Source: Pararhizobium sp.
Lineage (GTDB): Bacteria; Pseudomonadota; Alphaproteobacteria; Rhizobiales; Rhizobiaceae
Reading direction: 5' to 3'
NCBI GenBank assembly: GCA_017794825.1
Contig: CP051237.1
Span: 5,939,342-6,003,341, forward strand
DNA length: 64,000 nucleotides
The number at the start of each line of letters is the position of its first letter. Within the stretch, counting starts at the first letter, position 1. The translations under genes were made by a program, and so were the position numbers. Of this stretch, positions 33,670 through 42,268 are shown in pieces. The notes beneath the pieces were generated by a model. The model was not told the origin of the DNA. It searched no databases and was given only the letters and a program-made list of their open reading frames with translations.

Positions 33670-34833
33670 TTGCCTGACATGCGATTTGCACCGCCGTCGG
33701 CCATGCGCGTTGTGGACCGCGGCGGCGGCCTCAACCAGACAAGCGTGCGGACCTACAACGAACGGCTGGTCATGTCGCTCCTGCGGCGCCACGGCCATCT
33801 CTCACGCATGGAAATCGGCCAGCACAGCGGCCTGTCGGCACAAACGGTGTCGGTGATCGTGCGATCTCTCGAGCGCGATGTCCTTGTTCAGGCGGGAGAG
33901 GCCCAGCGCGGGCGCGTCGGACCGCCCTCCATACCCATGTCGCTCAACCCGGAGGGCGCATTCGCCATAGGCATAAAGATCGGACGCCGCAGCATAGACG
34001 CCGTTCTGATGGATTTCACTGGCGGCGTCCGCGCGCAGATGCATCACAATTACCCCGAGCCTGACCCCGAGACTGTGTTCTCGCTGATCCAGCAGAATAT
34101 CGAGGCAATGCGATCGGGACTGGATGCCGAGCAGCGCGAGAGACTTGTGGGCATCGGGATATCGCTGCCGGACGATGTCGAGACCTGGTCCAACGCGAGT
34201 TCCGACGAAAACTGGACGAACATTAATGTCGAAGACAGGGTGGCGCGCTTCTCCGAACTGCCGGTTTATCTCCAGAGCGACGTGACCGCCGCCGCCGGCG
34301 CAGAATTGCTGTTTGGCGCTGCAAAGGAACTCAACGACTTCGCCTATTTCTATATCGGCTACAGATCCGCCTCGCGGCTGGTGCTGAACCACCATGTCTA
34401 CGCCGGCCGGAAGGGCCGCGCTGCGCCGGCCGCCGAAAAGCTGGCGTCGATTGCGGATCTCGAAGCGTCCGTCGTGGCGGCCGGGCTGGACGCGGAGCCG
34501 CTGTCGGCCTCGCCCGCGTCCTGGCCCGATTACGGCGAGGCGCTGGACAACTGGATAGAGGCGACGGCCAGCGAACTGACCGCCTCCATCCTTTCGATGC
34601 TGGCTTTCGTCGATGTCGACAGGGTGATTATCGACGGCCGCATGCCGGCCAACATCCGCGTGCGCCTGTCCGAATTGGTTGGCCGCCAGTCCGCCGCAGC
34701 CGGACTGCAAAAGGATGACGAATCTTACGTTGCGCCTGCGCAGACCGGCCCTTTCTCCAAGGCGCTGGGCGCCGCGAGCCTGCCATTCCATTCCCGGTTC
34801 ATGGTGGAGCAGGTCGGGCTTACCGCGGACTGA
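33670..34833 (+). CDS. ROK-family transcriptional regulator
   Basis: 387 residues, starting at TTG 33670 or ATG 33679 after GGAAGGAG. N-terminal winged helix (HLSRMEIGQHSGLSAQTVS near 55) followed by a ROK sugar-kinase-like domain. The kinase part looks non-catalytic: the usual END-A motif reads LQSDVTAAAGAE and the Cys-rich zinc motif (CGC-N-GC) is missing, replaced by HHVYAGRKGRAAPA. It probably represses the divergent CUT2 operon and its own transcript until a sugar ligand binds. Confidence 0.85.
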   Translation: MPDMRFAPPSAMRVVDRGGGLNQTSVRTYNERLVMSLLRRHGHLSRMEIGQHSGLSAQTVSVIVRSLERDVLVQAGEAQRGRVGPPSIPMSLNPEGAFAIGIKIGRRSIDAVLMDFTGGVRAQMHHNYPEPDPETVFSLIQQNIEAMRSGLDAEQRERLVGIGISLPDDVETWSNASSDENWTNINVEDRVARFSELPVYLQSDVTAAAGAELLFGAAKELNDFAYFYIGYRSASRLVLNHHVYAGRKGRAAPAAEKLASIADLEASVVAAGLDAEPLSASPASWPDYGEALDNWIEATASELTASILSMLAFVDVDRVIIDGRMPANIRVRLSELVGRQSAAAGLQKDDESYVAPAQTGPFSKALGAASLPFHSRFMVEQVGLTAD

Positions 34834-34836
34834 GCG

Positions 34837-35370
34837 TCATTTTGGCGCGACGGAAATCCCGACCCTTTCCTGACGTCGTTGCAAGACCAAAAAGACAATG
34901 CCGATAACCGGAATCGAAACGTCAGTCCAGAAGATGATCCCGGCGTTTCCGGGAGCAAAATTATGTGCGGTCACCATCTGGTAGATATGTCCCCCGGCTG
35001 CGCCCCAGAGGAAAAACGCCGGACCGAGAATGGCCGCCAGACGCATATCGAAGCTGCGCCAGGCGGCGAGCAATCCGACGACAGCGAAGCCGAGACTTGC
35101 GAAGCCAACCTCGTATTGGAAGGGACTGTTGGCCCAGCCGATAAAGGACGCCGCTGTCTCCGCGAACACCGTGTGCATGACGGCGTTGTAGAGGTAGCTG
35201 ACGCCAATGGAGAAGAACAGGAACCACTTGAACAGCGCCTCGGTGACCACCGGCGTCGTTAGCGGTTTGCGACTGCGCATCAGACTCAACGCCGATGCGA
35301 TCAGCCCGATGACAAAGAATGTCAGTGTGAAGTTACCAAGAATGAACTGAATAAGACCCGCCATCCCCAA
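34837..35370 (-). CDS. Small polytopic membrane protein appended to the Anbu operon
   Basis: 177 residues with about five membrane segments (FTLTFFVIGLIASALSL, WFLFFSIGVSYLYNAVMH, EVGFASLGFAVVGLLAAW, VIGIVFLVLQ). Conserved-looking patch GWANSPFQYEVGFASLG and GHIYQMVTAHNFAPGN resembles a family of uncharacterised bacterial membrane proteins (DUF6790-like, tentative). It starts 3 bases after the Anbu stop, so it is the last gene of that operon. Function unknown. Confidence 0.7.
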   Translation of the reverse strand: MGMAGLIQFILGNFTLTFFVIGLIASALSLMRSRKPLTTPVVTEALFKWFLFFSIGVSYLYNAVMHTVFAETAASFIGWANSPFQYEVGFASLGFAVVGLLAAWRSFDMRLAAILGPAFFLWGAAGGHIYQMVTAHNFAPGNAGIIFWTDVSIPVIGIVFLVLQRRQERVGISVAPK

Positions 35371-35373
35371 CCA

Positions 35374-36111
35374 CTACAAATTCAAATGCGGCAGGTCGTG
35401 GAACGCCGAATTCAGCGCTTTCGACCAGGCTTCGGACAGGGCGGTGAAGTCTTCGTCATCCTTCTCTATCCGGCGCTGTTTGAAAAACCTGTACTCGTCA
35501 GTCTTGATAACGGCGAGATCCAGAGGCATGCCGACCGAAAGATTGGATCGCAGGGTGGAATCCATGGAGACACAGGCCGCCAGCGTCGCCTTCTCCAGCG
35601 GCGTCTCGGGCGTAATCACCCTGTCGAGGATGGGCTTTCCGTATTTGTGCTCTCCGATCTGGAAAAACGGCGTATCAGGAGTTGCTTCGATGAAGTTTCC
35701 CGCGGAATAGATCAAAAAGAGGCGACACTGACCGCCCTTTCGCTGTCCGCCGACCAGCACCGTCGCGTCGAAACTCGCGCCCTGCATCTCCATGCCTTCG
35801 CGATGCTGTTCCTGCATTTCCCGCATGGTCTCGCCAACTATCTGGGCGACCCTGAACATGCTGTCGGCGTTCAGGATCGTCTCCCGATCGGGATTGTCGC
35901 GCGATTTCTCGATCTGTTTGTCCAACCGCGTAATGATGCCCTGCGTAATCGAGAGATTGCCGGCCGACATCATCGCGATGGCGCGATCTCCGGTAGCCTC
36001 CCAGCAATGCAGTTTGCGGTAGCGCGAGATATTGTCCACACCAGCATTCGTTCTCGTGTCCGCCAACATCACCAGCCCGGCGTCAAGCCGGATAGCAACG
36101 CAGTATGTCAA
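35374..36111 (-). CDS. Anbu (proteasome-like peptidase, ancestral beta-subunit type)
   Basis: 245-residue Ntn-hydrolase of the proteasome superfamily. MTYCVAIRLDAGLVMLADTR at the N-terminus leaves Thr2 as nucleophile after Met removal, and the Asp/Lys region (ADTRTNAG, YRKLHCW) fits Anbu. It forms large rings in characterised homologues, with no unfoldase partner known. It is encoded with transglutaminase-like, alpha-E and ATP-grasp proteins, the classic Anbu operon, which suggests a peptide-ligation/cleavage pathway. Confidence 0.9.
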   Translation of the reverse strand: MTYCVAIRLDAGLVMLADTRTNAGVDNISRYRKLHCWEATGDRAIAMMSAGNLSITQGIITRLDKQIEKSRDNPDRETILNADSMFRVAQIVGETMREMQEQHREGMEMQGASFDATVLVGGQRKGGQCRLFLIYSAGNFIEATPDTPFFQIGEHKYGKPILDRVITPETPLEKATLAACVSMDSTLRSNLSVGMPLDLAVIKTDEYRFFKQRRIEKDDEDFTALSEAWSKALNSAFHDLPHLNL

Positions 36112-36126
36112 CCCCGTCTTACTCCA

Positions 36127-36939
36127 TCATTGCTGCGTGCTGTCGACGACAGCGACTTCCGCAGCCAGAGATATATCTGATTCTCCCACGACATGTCCCT
36201 TTATGGGCGTTGCGTCGTCGGCGTCCAGTCCACAGGCAAGACGGATATAATGATCGGTGGGACACACGGCGTTCGAGGCGTCGAATCCGACCCAGCCCAG
36301 GCCGTCTATGAAGACCTCCGCCCAGGCATGGGTTTCCAGTGTGTCTCCCTCCTCATCCGCGGCATTGAGGTAACCGGTCACGTAGCGTGCCGGAATATCG
36401 ATGCTGCGGCATGCGGCGATCATGACATGCGCATGGTCCTGACAGACCCCCGCTCCACCGGCCATCGCCTCTGCCGCCGTCGTCTCGGCGCTCGTTGCGT
36501 TCGGCCGGTAGGAAACGGCTTCGTGCACGGCGTCGCATACGGCGTGACAGGTTGCAAGCAGGTTCTTCTCGTCGACCGCGCTCTCGGCCAGTTCGCGTAT
36601 TTCGTCCGAAATCGCGGTCAGCGGCGTACTCCGCAGAAAAACGCCTTTCGGCGGGCGACGCGGAAGATTGGCGACCACGCCATTGCGGTTCTCCGTTTCC
36701 ACGACGCCTTCAGCAAGAACCACGACGGAAGAAGCAGCATCCGTACTCTGCCAAAGCGCCACGTCGTCGCCATATCCCGACATGTAGATCGGCTGAACCT
36801 GTTCGCCATTGACGCTGACGTTCCAGGAACGAATGTACTGGCCATCGAACCGGGACGGAAACAGCTTTATCCTGAGTGAGACCCGCAATGCTTCGGGTTC
36901 ATAGGAATACTCCGATCTGTGACGCACGTGCAGATCCAT
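36127..36939 (-). CDS. Transglutaminase-like cysteine peptidase of the Anbu operon
   Basis: 270 residues: N-terminal beta domain (RHRSEYSYEPEALRVSLRI) and a transglutaminase core with catalytic Cys in GAGVCQDHAHVMIA, His in LETHAWAEVFI and Asp in VGFDASNA. It lies between the alpha-E and Anbu genes with 12- and 15-base gaps. Probably hydrolyses or forms amide bonds on the same unknown peptide product. Confidence 0.88.
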   Translation of the reverse strand: MDLHVRHRSEYSYEPEALRVSLRIKLFPSRFDGQYIRSWNVSVNGEQVQPIYMSGYGDDVALWQSTDAASSVVVLAEGVVETENRNGVVANLPRRPPKGVFLRSTPLTAISDEIRELAESAVDEKNLLATCHAVCDAVHEAVSYRPNATSAETTAAEAMAGGAGVCQDHAHVMIAACRSIDIPARYVTGYLNAADEEGDTLETHAWAEVFIDGLGWVGFDASNAVCPTDHYIRLACGLDADDATPIKGHVVGESDISLAAEVAVVDSTQQ

Positions 36940-36951
36940 CAGACCGTTCCA

Positions 36952-37875
36952 TCAGAAGTGATAGGCATCGGATACCTCCTGGCTGATGCGGGATGTCCTG
37001 GCGATCTCCTCGTTGATGAATTCATGCAAGCCATCATTGAAAATCACGGAAATATCGATCCGATTGAGCCTTTCGAGTTCCTGCCGCGCCGTTTTTTGAC
37101 ATTTATGGCTGCCGCCGTGATCCGACTCCATGCGGGAAAGACAGTTGTCAATCTGCGAGTAGCAGAAGGCGAGCGACCTCGGAAAAATCTGGTTCAACAG
37201 GAGGAAATCGGCGATGTTCCATGGCGCGTAATCGCTGCCGTAGTGATGATGATAGGATCGCAAGCCGGAAACGGCGTGCAGGACCGACATCCACTGATGA
37301 TGGTCGCGTCCGCCGCCGACCACTTCAGTTTCCGGCAAAAGCAGGAAATACTTGACGTTGAGCAAACGCAACGTCATGTCCGCGCGCTCTATCGAACTTC
37401 CGAGACGCAGGAAATAATAGCCTTCGTTGCGCAGCATCGCCGTATCGACGGCGCCGCGGAAATACGCGGATTTCTTGCGCACCCACTCCAGCACCTTGGA
37501 GAGCTGCGACCGTGCGGTCAGTTCGTCGAGCGATTCCAGATATCGCCAGTCCTCGTTGAGGCTTTCCCACATCTCCTGGGTCAGGCCGGTGCGTACGGCG
37601 CGGCCATTGTCGCGCGCCCGCAGCAGGCACGCCTGGATGGAGGACGGCCCTTCCGGGTCGAGGATCAGGCGATTGACGACGTCGAGTTCCGAGGCCATTT
37701 CATCCTCGGGAATCTCGGCGCCGGTGGTCTGCAAGACCGACGTCCATTCGGAGCGTCCGGGCGAACCGGGCAGCATGGCCATGCGCTGCCCCATGGAAAT
37801 GATGCGGGCCGTCGATTCGGCGCGCTCCATGTATCGGCCAAGCCAGAACAGATTTTCGGCGGCGCGGCTCAGCAT
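36952..37875 (-). CDS. Alpha-E domain protein
   Basis: 307-residue all-helical protein with the family start MLSRAAENLFWLGRYMERAE and repeated helical segments such as LRLGSSIERADMTLRLLNVK. The alpha-E family always travels with circularly permuted ATP-grasp and transglutaminase genes; its biochemical role is unknown. Four bases separate it from the ATP-grasp gene upstream. Confidence 0.9.
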   Translation of the reverse strand: MLSRAAENLFWLGRYMERAESTARIISMGQRMAMLPGSPGRSEWTSVLQTTGAEIPEDEMASELDVVNRLILDPEGPSSIQACLLRARDNGRAVRTGLTQEMWESLNEDWRYLESLDELTARSQLSKVLEWVRKKSAYFRGAVDTAMLRNEGYYFLRLGSSIERADMTLRLLNVKYFLLLPETEVVGGGRDHHQWMSVLHAVSGLRSYHHHYGSDYAPWNIADFLLLNQIFPRSLAFCYSQIDNCLSRMESDHGGSHKCQKTARQELERLNRIDISVIFNDGLHEFINEEIARTSRISQEVSDAYHF

Positions 37876-37879
37876 GGCG

Positions 37880-39286
37880 TCACTCCTGCAGCACCCAGGT
37901 GTCCTTCACGCCTCCTCCCTGGCTGGAATTGACCACCAGGGATCCCTTCTTAAGGGCGACGCGCGTCAGACCTCCGGGCACCAGTCTTATTGTTCTGCCG
38001 ACAAGACAGAATGGGCGAAAATCGACGTGCCGACCTTCGAAGCCCGTCTCCACCAGCGTCGGCGCCGTAGACAGATCCAAGGTCGGCTGGGCTATGAATT
38101 CCGAAGGATTGGCCTTGATGCGCTCGCTGTAGGCGGCGATCTCCTCCGTCGAACTCTTCGGACCGATCAGCATGCCGTAACCGCCGGAGCCGTGGACTTC
38201 CTTGACGACCAGATCCTGTATGTTTTCCAGAACGTATTTGCATTCGTCCGGCTTGCCGCATTGCCAGGTCGGTATGTTTTCCAGCACCGGCTCCTGATCG
38301 AGATAGAAACGAATCATGTCCGGGACATAGACATAGATGGCCTTGTCGTCGGCGACGCCGGCGCCCGGCGCCGAACAGATCGTGACATTGCCGGCGCGAT
38401 ACGCGTCGAAAATGCCGGGCACGCCGAGTACGCTGTCGGGCCTGAAAGTCAGCGGATCGAGATAGGCGTCGTCAATCCTGCGATAGATCACATCGACCTG
38501 CTGAGGGCCGCTGATTGTGCGCATCCAGACTTTCGCCTCATCGACGAAAAGATCCTGAGGTTCGACGAGCTCAATGCCCATCAGGTCGGCAAGAAAAGAG
38601 TGCTCGTAATAGGCCGAGTTCAGCGATCCCGGCGTCAGCAACACGACCGTCGGATCACCGCTGCTCGAGGCCGGCGCGACTTCCTTCAGGGTGCGAAGCA
38701 GTTCATTCGGATAGTGATCGACGGGGCGAACCGGACCGCCGGAAAAGATCTGCGGGAACATGCGCCCCATGATTTCGCGGTTTTCCAGCATGTAGCTGAC
38801 GCCCGACGGCGTGCGGCAATTGTCTTCGAGGACCTGGAACTTGTCCGGTCCAGTGCGGACGATGTCGATGCCGACGATATGGCTGTAGACGCGGCCTGGC
38901 GGTTCGAACCCGATCATTTCGGGCAGGAAGGCCTTGTTTTCATATACGAGCTCCGCCGGGATGACGCCGGCCTTGATGATCTCGCCGCGGTGATAGATGT
39001 CGTAGAGGAAGGCGTTGAGCGCCCTCGCCCTCTGGCGGATCCCGGTGTCCAGGATCTTCCATTCATCGGCGGAGAAAGCGCGAGGCACGAGATCGAAAGG
39101 GATCAGACGTTCGGGATCGCCACCCTCCCCGTAGACAGCGAACGTAATTCCGATTTTTCGGAAGATCGCCTCGGCTTCTTCGCGCCGACGCAACAGAAGT
39201 TCAGTCCCCGTCTCCTCGATCCATTTCGAGATGTTCTTGTAAGGCGGACGTATGCCGTCCTTGCTCTCCATTTCGTCGAATGGCAC
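37880..39286 (-). CDS. Circularly permuted ATP-grasp ligase
   Basis: 468 residues of the type-2 circularly permuted ATP-grasp family, expected to activate a carboxylate with ATP and join it to an amine, giving a peptide or amide. Features include RLIPFDLVPRAFSADEW, VLLTPGSLNSAYYEHSFLAD and KEVHGSGGYGMLIGP. First gene of the five-gene operon ending with the small membrane protein at 34837. Confidence 0.9.
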   Translation of the reverse strand: MPFDEMESKDGIRPPYKNISKWIEETGTELLLRRREEAEAIFRKIGITFAVYGEGGDPERLIPFDLVPRAFSADEWKILDTGIRQRARALNAFLYDIYHRGEIIKAGVIPAELVYENKAFLPEMIGFEPPGRVYSHIVGIDIVRTGPDKFQVLEDNCRTPSGVSYMLENREIMGRMFPQIFSGGPVRPVDHYPNELLRTLKEVAPASSSGDPTVVLLTPGSLNSAYYEHSFLADLMGIELVEPQDLFVDEAKVWMRTISGPQQVDVIYRRIDDAYLDPLTFRPDSVLGVPGIFDAYRAGNVTICSAPGAGVADDKAIYVYVPDMIRFYLDQEPVLENIPTWQCGKPDECKYVLENIQDLVVKEVHGSGGYGMLIGPKSSTEEIAAYSERIKANPSEFIAQPTLDLSTAPTLVETGFEGRHVDFRPFCLVGRTIRLVPGGLTRVALKKGSLVVNSSQGGGVKDTWVLQE

Positions 39287-39494
39287 GCCTGAGATCTTCC
39301 CTTCTGGCCTTTGCGGCCCTGCTTTTTTGTTCTGTTCCCCAACGCTAACACGGTTATCCTGTCACAAACAAATATGACTGTGCAACGGGATTTTGCGCAG
39401 TGCGATACGAAGACCGGACTTGATCGAGGTAACGGATCGAACAGACGATCGTTCCGAAATAGTTCGGGCTCGAAACTTCAAGGCAGGATACCAA

Positions 39495-39953
39495 ATGTCC
39501 CTGAAACATCTCTCGCTGAATGCGGCAGACCCTTGGCGGGTCGCATCGCTGCTTGCGTCGCTGCTCGGCGGCAAAGCTTTGCCTTTTCCGCCATTTCCGG
39601 ATTCCTGGATTGCATTTTCGAGCGCGGATGACGGCACCGCGATCGAGGTCTATCCGGACGCGCACCGGCTCAAGGCCGGTCCTGACCGGATAGAGTGCTA
39701 TTCCGCTTCACCGGACCGGGATCATTCGTTCGTCCACGTGGCGTTCGGATCGCCGCTTGCCGCAGACGAGATCCTTGCCGCGGCGAAGCGCGAAGGCTGG
39801 CTGTCGCGCCGGTGCGACCGAGGTCCGTTCCAATGTATCGAGGTATGGCTGGAGAACCGGATCCTGGTGGAAGTCCTCGATCCCGAAATGCAAAAGGACT
39901 ACCGCGAGGGCATGACGATCGCGAACTGGAAGGCCATGTTCGGCCTCGAATGA
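39495..39953 (+). CDS. VOC-family protein
   Basis: 152 residues from ATG 39495 (MSLKHLSLNAADPWRVASLL), a one-module vicinal-oxygen-chelate fold with His in SLKHLSLN and Glu in AIEVYP as possible metal ligands. Substrate unknown. Diverges from the Anbu operon across about 208 bases and converges on the LysE gene 4 bases away. Confidence 0.72.
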   Translation: MSLKHLSLNAADPWRVASLLASLLGGKALPFPPFPDSWIAFSSADDGTAIEVYPDAHRLKAGPDRIECYSASPDRDHSFVHVAFGSPLAADEILAAAKREGWLSRRCDRGPFQCIEVWLENRILVEVLDPEMQKDYREGMTIANWKAMFGLE

Positions 39954-39957
39954 CCGC

Positions 39958-40599
39958 TCAAACGGACACCGGACTGCGGGCATCGCTGAGAATACGCCCG
40001 CCGATCGCAACGAAACACACGCCCGCGGCGCGTTCGATCCAATGACGAGAGCGGCGGAAACGGCTGATCACCGGCCGGGACGACATGAAAAGGCTGACGA
40101 TCGAATACCAGATCAGGGCGCTGGCGAAGACGAGACCGACCATCAGCGCCATCGCCCAACCAGGCGTCTGCGCGGTGACAGCCGTTGCGAACACGCTGGT
40201 GAAAAGCACGACAGCCTTGGGATTGGTCATCGTGACCAGAAAACCGAACAGCAACGGATTCGCGCGCTTCTCGTCAGGACCGTCAGCCACCTCCAGATCC
40301 TGCGGACGGGCGAACAGGAGACGGACGCCGAGATAGATCAGATAACAGGCGCCAAGAACCCTGACCGTCCAGGCGAACCACTGGTATTCGATGAGGATGG
40401 CGGAGAGGCCGACCAGACTGAGCGTGGCGTAGAGGCCAAGGCCGATCGAGACGCCGAGCGTGGTCAGCAGACCAGACTGCGTCCCGCCTGTCATGGACGA
40501 ACGCACGACGGCGATAAAATCCGGCCCCGGAAGGATCAACGCCGGAATGAAGATGGCGAAAACGCCTATGAGCATGATCGAGGTTTGCAACCGCACCAT
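39958..40599 (-). CDS. LysE-family amino-acid exporter
   Basis: 213 residues, about six membrane segments. The family motif IPALILPGPDFIAVVRSSMTGG at the N-terminus (Gly-Pro-Asp/Asn) and MTNPKAVVLFTSVFA in the middle are typical of LysE/RhtB efflux proteins for amino acids or metabolites. ATG 40599 is chosen because this is where the LysE fold starts; the upstream extension overlaps the divergent dehydrogenase. Confidence 0.88.
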   Translation of the reverse strand: MVRLQTSIMLIGVFAIFIPALILPGPDFIAVVRSSMTGGTQSGLLTTLGVSIGLGLYATLSLVGLSAILIEYQWFAWTVRVLGACYLIYLGVRLLFARPQDLEVADGPDEKRANPLLFGFLVTMTNPKAVVLFTSVFATAVTAQTPGWAMALMVGLVFASALIWYSIVSLFMSSRPVISRFRRSRHWIERAAGVCFVAIGGRILSDARSPVSV

Positions 40600-40673
40600 C
40601 CTTTCTCCATCGGAGTGAGCATATATCGCACGCCTTTGCAATAAAAGTGGTCGGCAAGCATGCGCCATTGCCT

Positions 40674-40701
40674 TTGACGCAGTGGCGCTTGTCGTTATAA
40701 G
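40674..40701 (+). promoter_or_regulatory. Sigma-70-type promoter of the 2-hydroxyacid dehydrogenase gene
   Basis: TTGACG (40674-40679) and TATAAG (40696-40701) are separated by 16 bases and lie 33 bases upstream of ATG 40735; both hexamers match consensus at five of six positions. Confidence 0.55.
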
Positions 40702-40734
40702 CGGGTTGATTATCCAGCAGACGGAGACGCAAAC

Positions 40735-41697
40735 ATGCAAAAGCCTGAGATACTGGCGCTTGGAAAACTGATGCCGGTTGTCAGGGAGGGCTTGCAGGCC
40801 GAATTCGAACTGCGCGTGATCCCGCCGGACGCCGATCGCGAAGCCTTTCTCCAGTCCGTTGCGCCCGGTGTACGAGGCCTCGCCTGCGGCGGAGGAGTGG
40901 TGGACGGCGCCTTCCAGGACAGGTTTCCAAAGCTCGAGATCATCTCCAATTTCGGCGTCGGTTACGACAATATCGACGCAGTTCACGCGGCCAGGCTGGG
41001 TGTGATGGTGACGAATACCCCGGATGTCCTGACCGACGAGGTCGCCGATCTGGCGATAGGCCTCATGATCGCCACCGTGCGGGAAATTCCGGCGTCCGAT
41101 CGCTGGGTCAGGGCCGGCAACTGGACGCAGTCCCCCTATCCGCTTTCAAAGGGAACCTTGAGGGACAAGAAGCTGGGCATCCTGGGCCTCGGACGAATCG
41201 GCAAGGCGGTCGCCCGGCGCGCGGAGGCGTTCGGGCTCGATGTTTCCTATTATGGCCGAACCGAGCAGCCGGATCTGCCTTACAGATATTTCAGTTCGCT
41301 GAAGGATATCGCTTCGCACAGCGATATCCTCCTGTCTATGCTGCCTGCGAGCAGCGCGACGCACAAGGCCGTCAACGCGGACGTTTTGGAAGCTCTCGGC
41401 AGAGACGGGACCTTCATCAATGTCGGCCGCGGCACGACAGTGGACGAAGCGGCCCTGATCAAGGCCTTGCAGGACGGAACGATCCTTTCGGCGGGGCTGG
41501 ACGTCTTCGCCGACGAACCGAATGTGCCGAAGGCGCTGATGGCCATGGACAACGTCGTGCTGCTTCCCCACATCGGATCGGCTTCGCAGGACACAAGGAA
41601 CGCCATGGGCCGCCTGCAGCTTGAAAACCTTCGTCAGTGGTTCGAAGGCAAGGGCCCGGTTACCCCTGTCGCCGAGACGCCGTGGCCTGCGAAATAG
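40735..41697 (+). CDS. D-2-hydroxyacid dehydrogenase (hydroxypyruvate/glyoxylate reductase-like)
   Basis: 320 residues. NAD(P) motif ILGLGRIGKAVARRAEAFG (about 147-165), catalytic Arg in NVGRGTTVDE, Glu in VFADEPNVP and His in LLPHIGSAS form the 2-hydroxyacid dehydrogenase active site. Reduces a 2-keto acid such as glyoxylate, hydroxypyruvate or 2-ketogluconate; specificity not readable. Single gene divergent from the LysE exporter. Confidence 0.9.
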   Translation: MQKPEILALGKLMPVVREGLQAEFELRVIPPDADREAFLQSVAPGVRGLACGGGVVDGAFQDRFPKLEIISNFGVGYDNIDAVHAARLGVMVTNTPDVLTDEVADLAIGLMIATVREIPASDRWVRAGNWTQSPYPLSKGTLRDKKLGILGLGRIGKAVARRAEAFGLDVSYYGRTEQPDLPYRYFSSLKDIASHSDILLSMLPASSATHKAVNADVLEALGRDGTFINVGRGTTVDEAALIKALQDGTILSAGLDVFADEPNVPKALMAMDNVVLLPHIGSASQDTRNAMGRLQLENLRQWFEGKGPVTPVAETPWPAK

Positions 41698-41829
41698 CTG
41701 CCCAACAATCAGGTCATGACAATCCCGGATAGTCGAACACGCTTTCAGCTTTCTATCGGCCTCCGGTCTCGATGGAGCTTACGATTGACCGATAAATGAT
41801 GCAAATCACCGCCATTTGACTGATGAGTC

Positions 41830-41871
41830 GGTCATTTATTGACAAATTGCTGAAATTTGGAGAAAATGACC
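41830..41871 (+). promoter_or_regulatory. hipBA promoter with flanking inverted repeat
   Basis: GGTCATTT (41830-41837) and AAATGACC (41864-41871) are perfect inverted copies 26 bases apart. Between them TTGACA (41839-41844) is followed after 17 bases by GAAAAT (41862-41867), so the right arm overlaps the -10 box. This layout fits autorepression by the HipB antitoxin, which as a dimer binds inverted sites. Confidence 0.55.
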
Positions 41872-41929
41872 TATTGATGAGGCGTTTCGGAACGATTTGC
41901 CTTACGGGTAAATCATTTCGACAAAGGTC

Positions 41930-42268
41930 ATGGCCCTTAAACAGAGAAGAACATACGCACGCTATACCCTCGAAGCTCTTACGCTGCTGGGCAAGATGAT
42001 CCGTCTTGGCCGCAAGCAGCGGAAGATGACCGAGTTTGAGTTGGCCGAGCGTCTTGGTGTTGCGAGAAGCACGCTCCAGCGTATGGAAAAAGGTGACCCG
42101 AGGGTCGAGGTCGGGTTGATGTTCGAGGCTGCCTCGATAGTCGGCGTGACGCTGTTTGACAGCAACGAAAAAGGAATAACGGCGCTTTCCGGCCGGACGG
42201 ACGACCGGATCGCCGTCCTGCCAAAGCATGTCTATAAGGCCGGTAAGCAGGTCAAGGATGAATTCTAA
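41930..42268 (+). CDS. hipB: HipB-type antitoxin, helix-turn-helix protein
   Basis: 112 residues with an XRE helix-turn-helix: KMTEFELAERLGVARSTLQR (about 31-50) followed by MEKGDPRVEVG. Known role of HipB: bind and neutralise the HipA kinase and repress the operon. Its final codons overlap the hipA start by 11 bases. The region looks less GC-rich than its surroundings, which fits a horizontally moved module. Confidence 0.87.
   Translation: MALKQRRTYARYTLEALTLLGKMIRLGRKQRKMTEFELAERLGVARSTLQRMEKGDPRVEVGLMFEAASIVGVTLFDSNEKGITALSGRTDDRIAVLPKHVYKAGKQVKDEF

Noticed and set aside
37427..39292. 621-codon plus-strand open frame opposite the alpha-E and ATP-grasp genes
   Set aside because: Shadow frame without recognisable domain; both minus-strand genes are clear family members.
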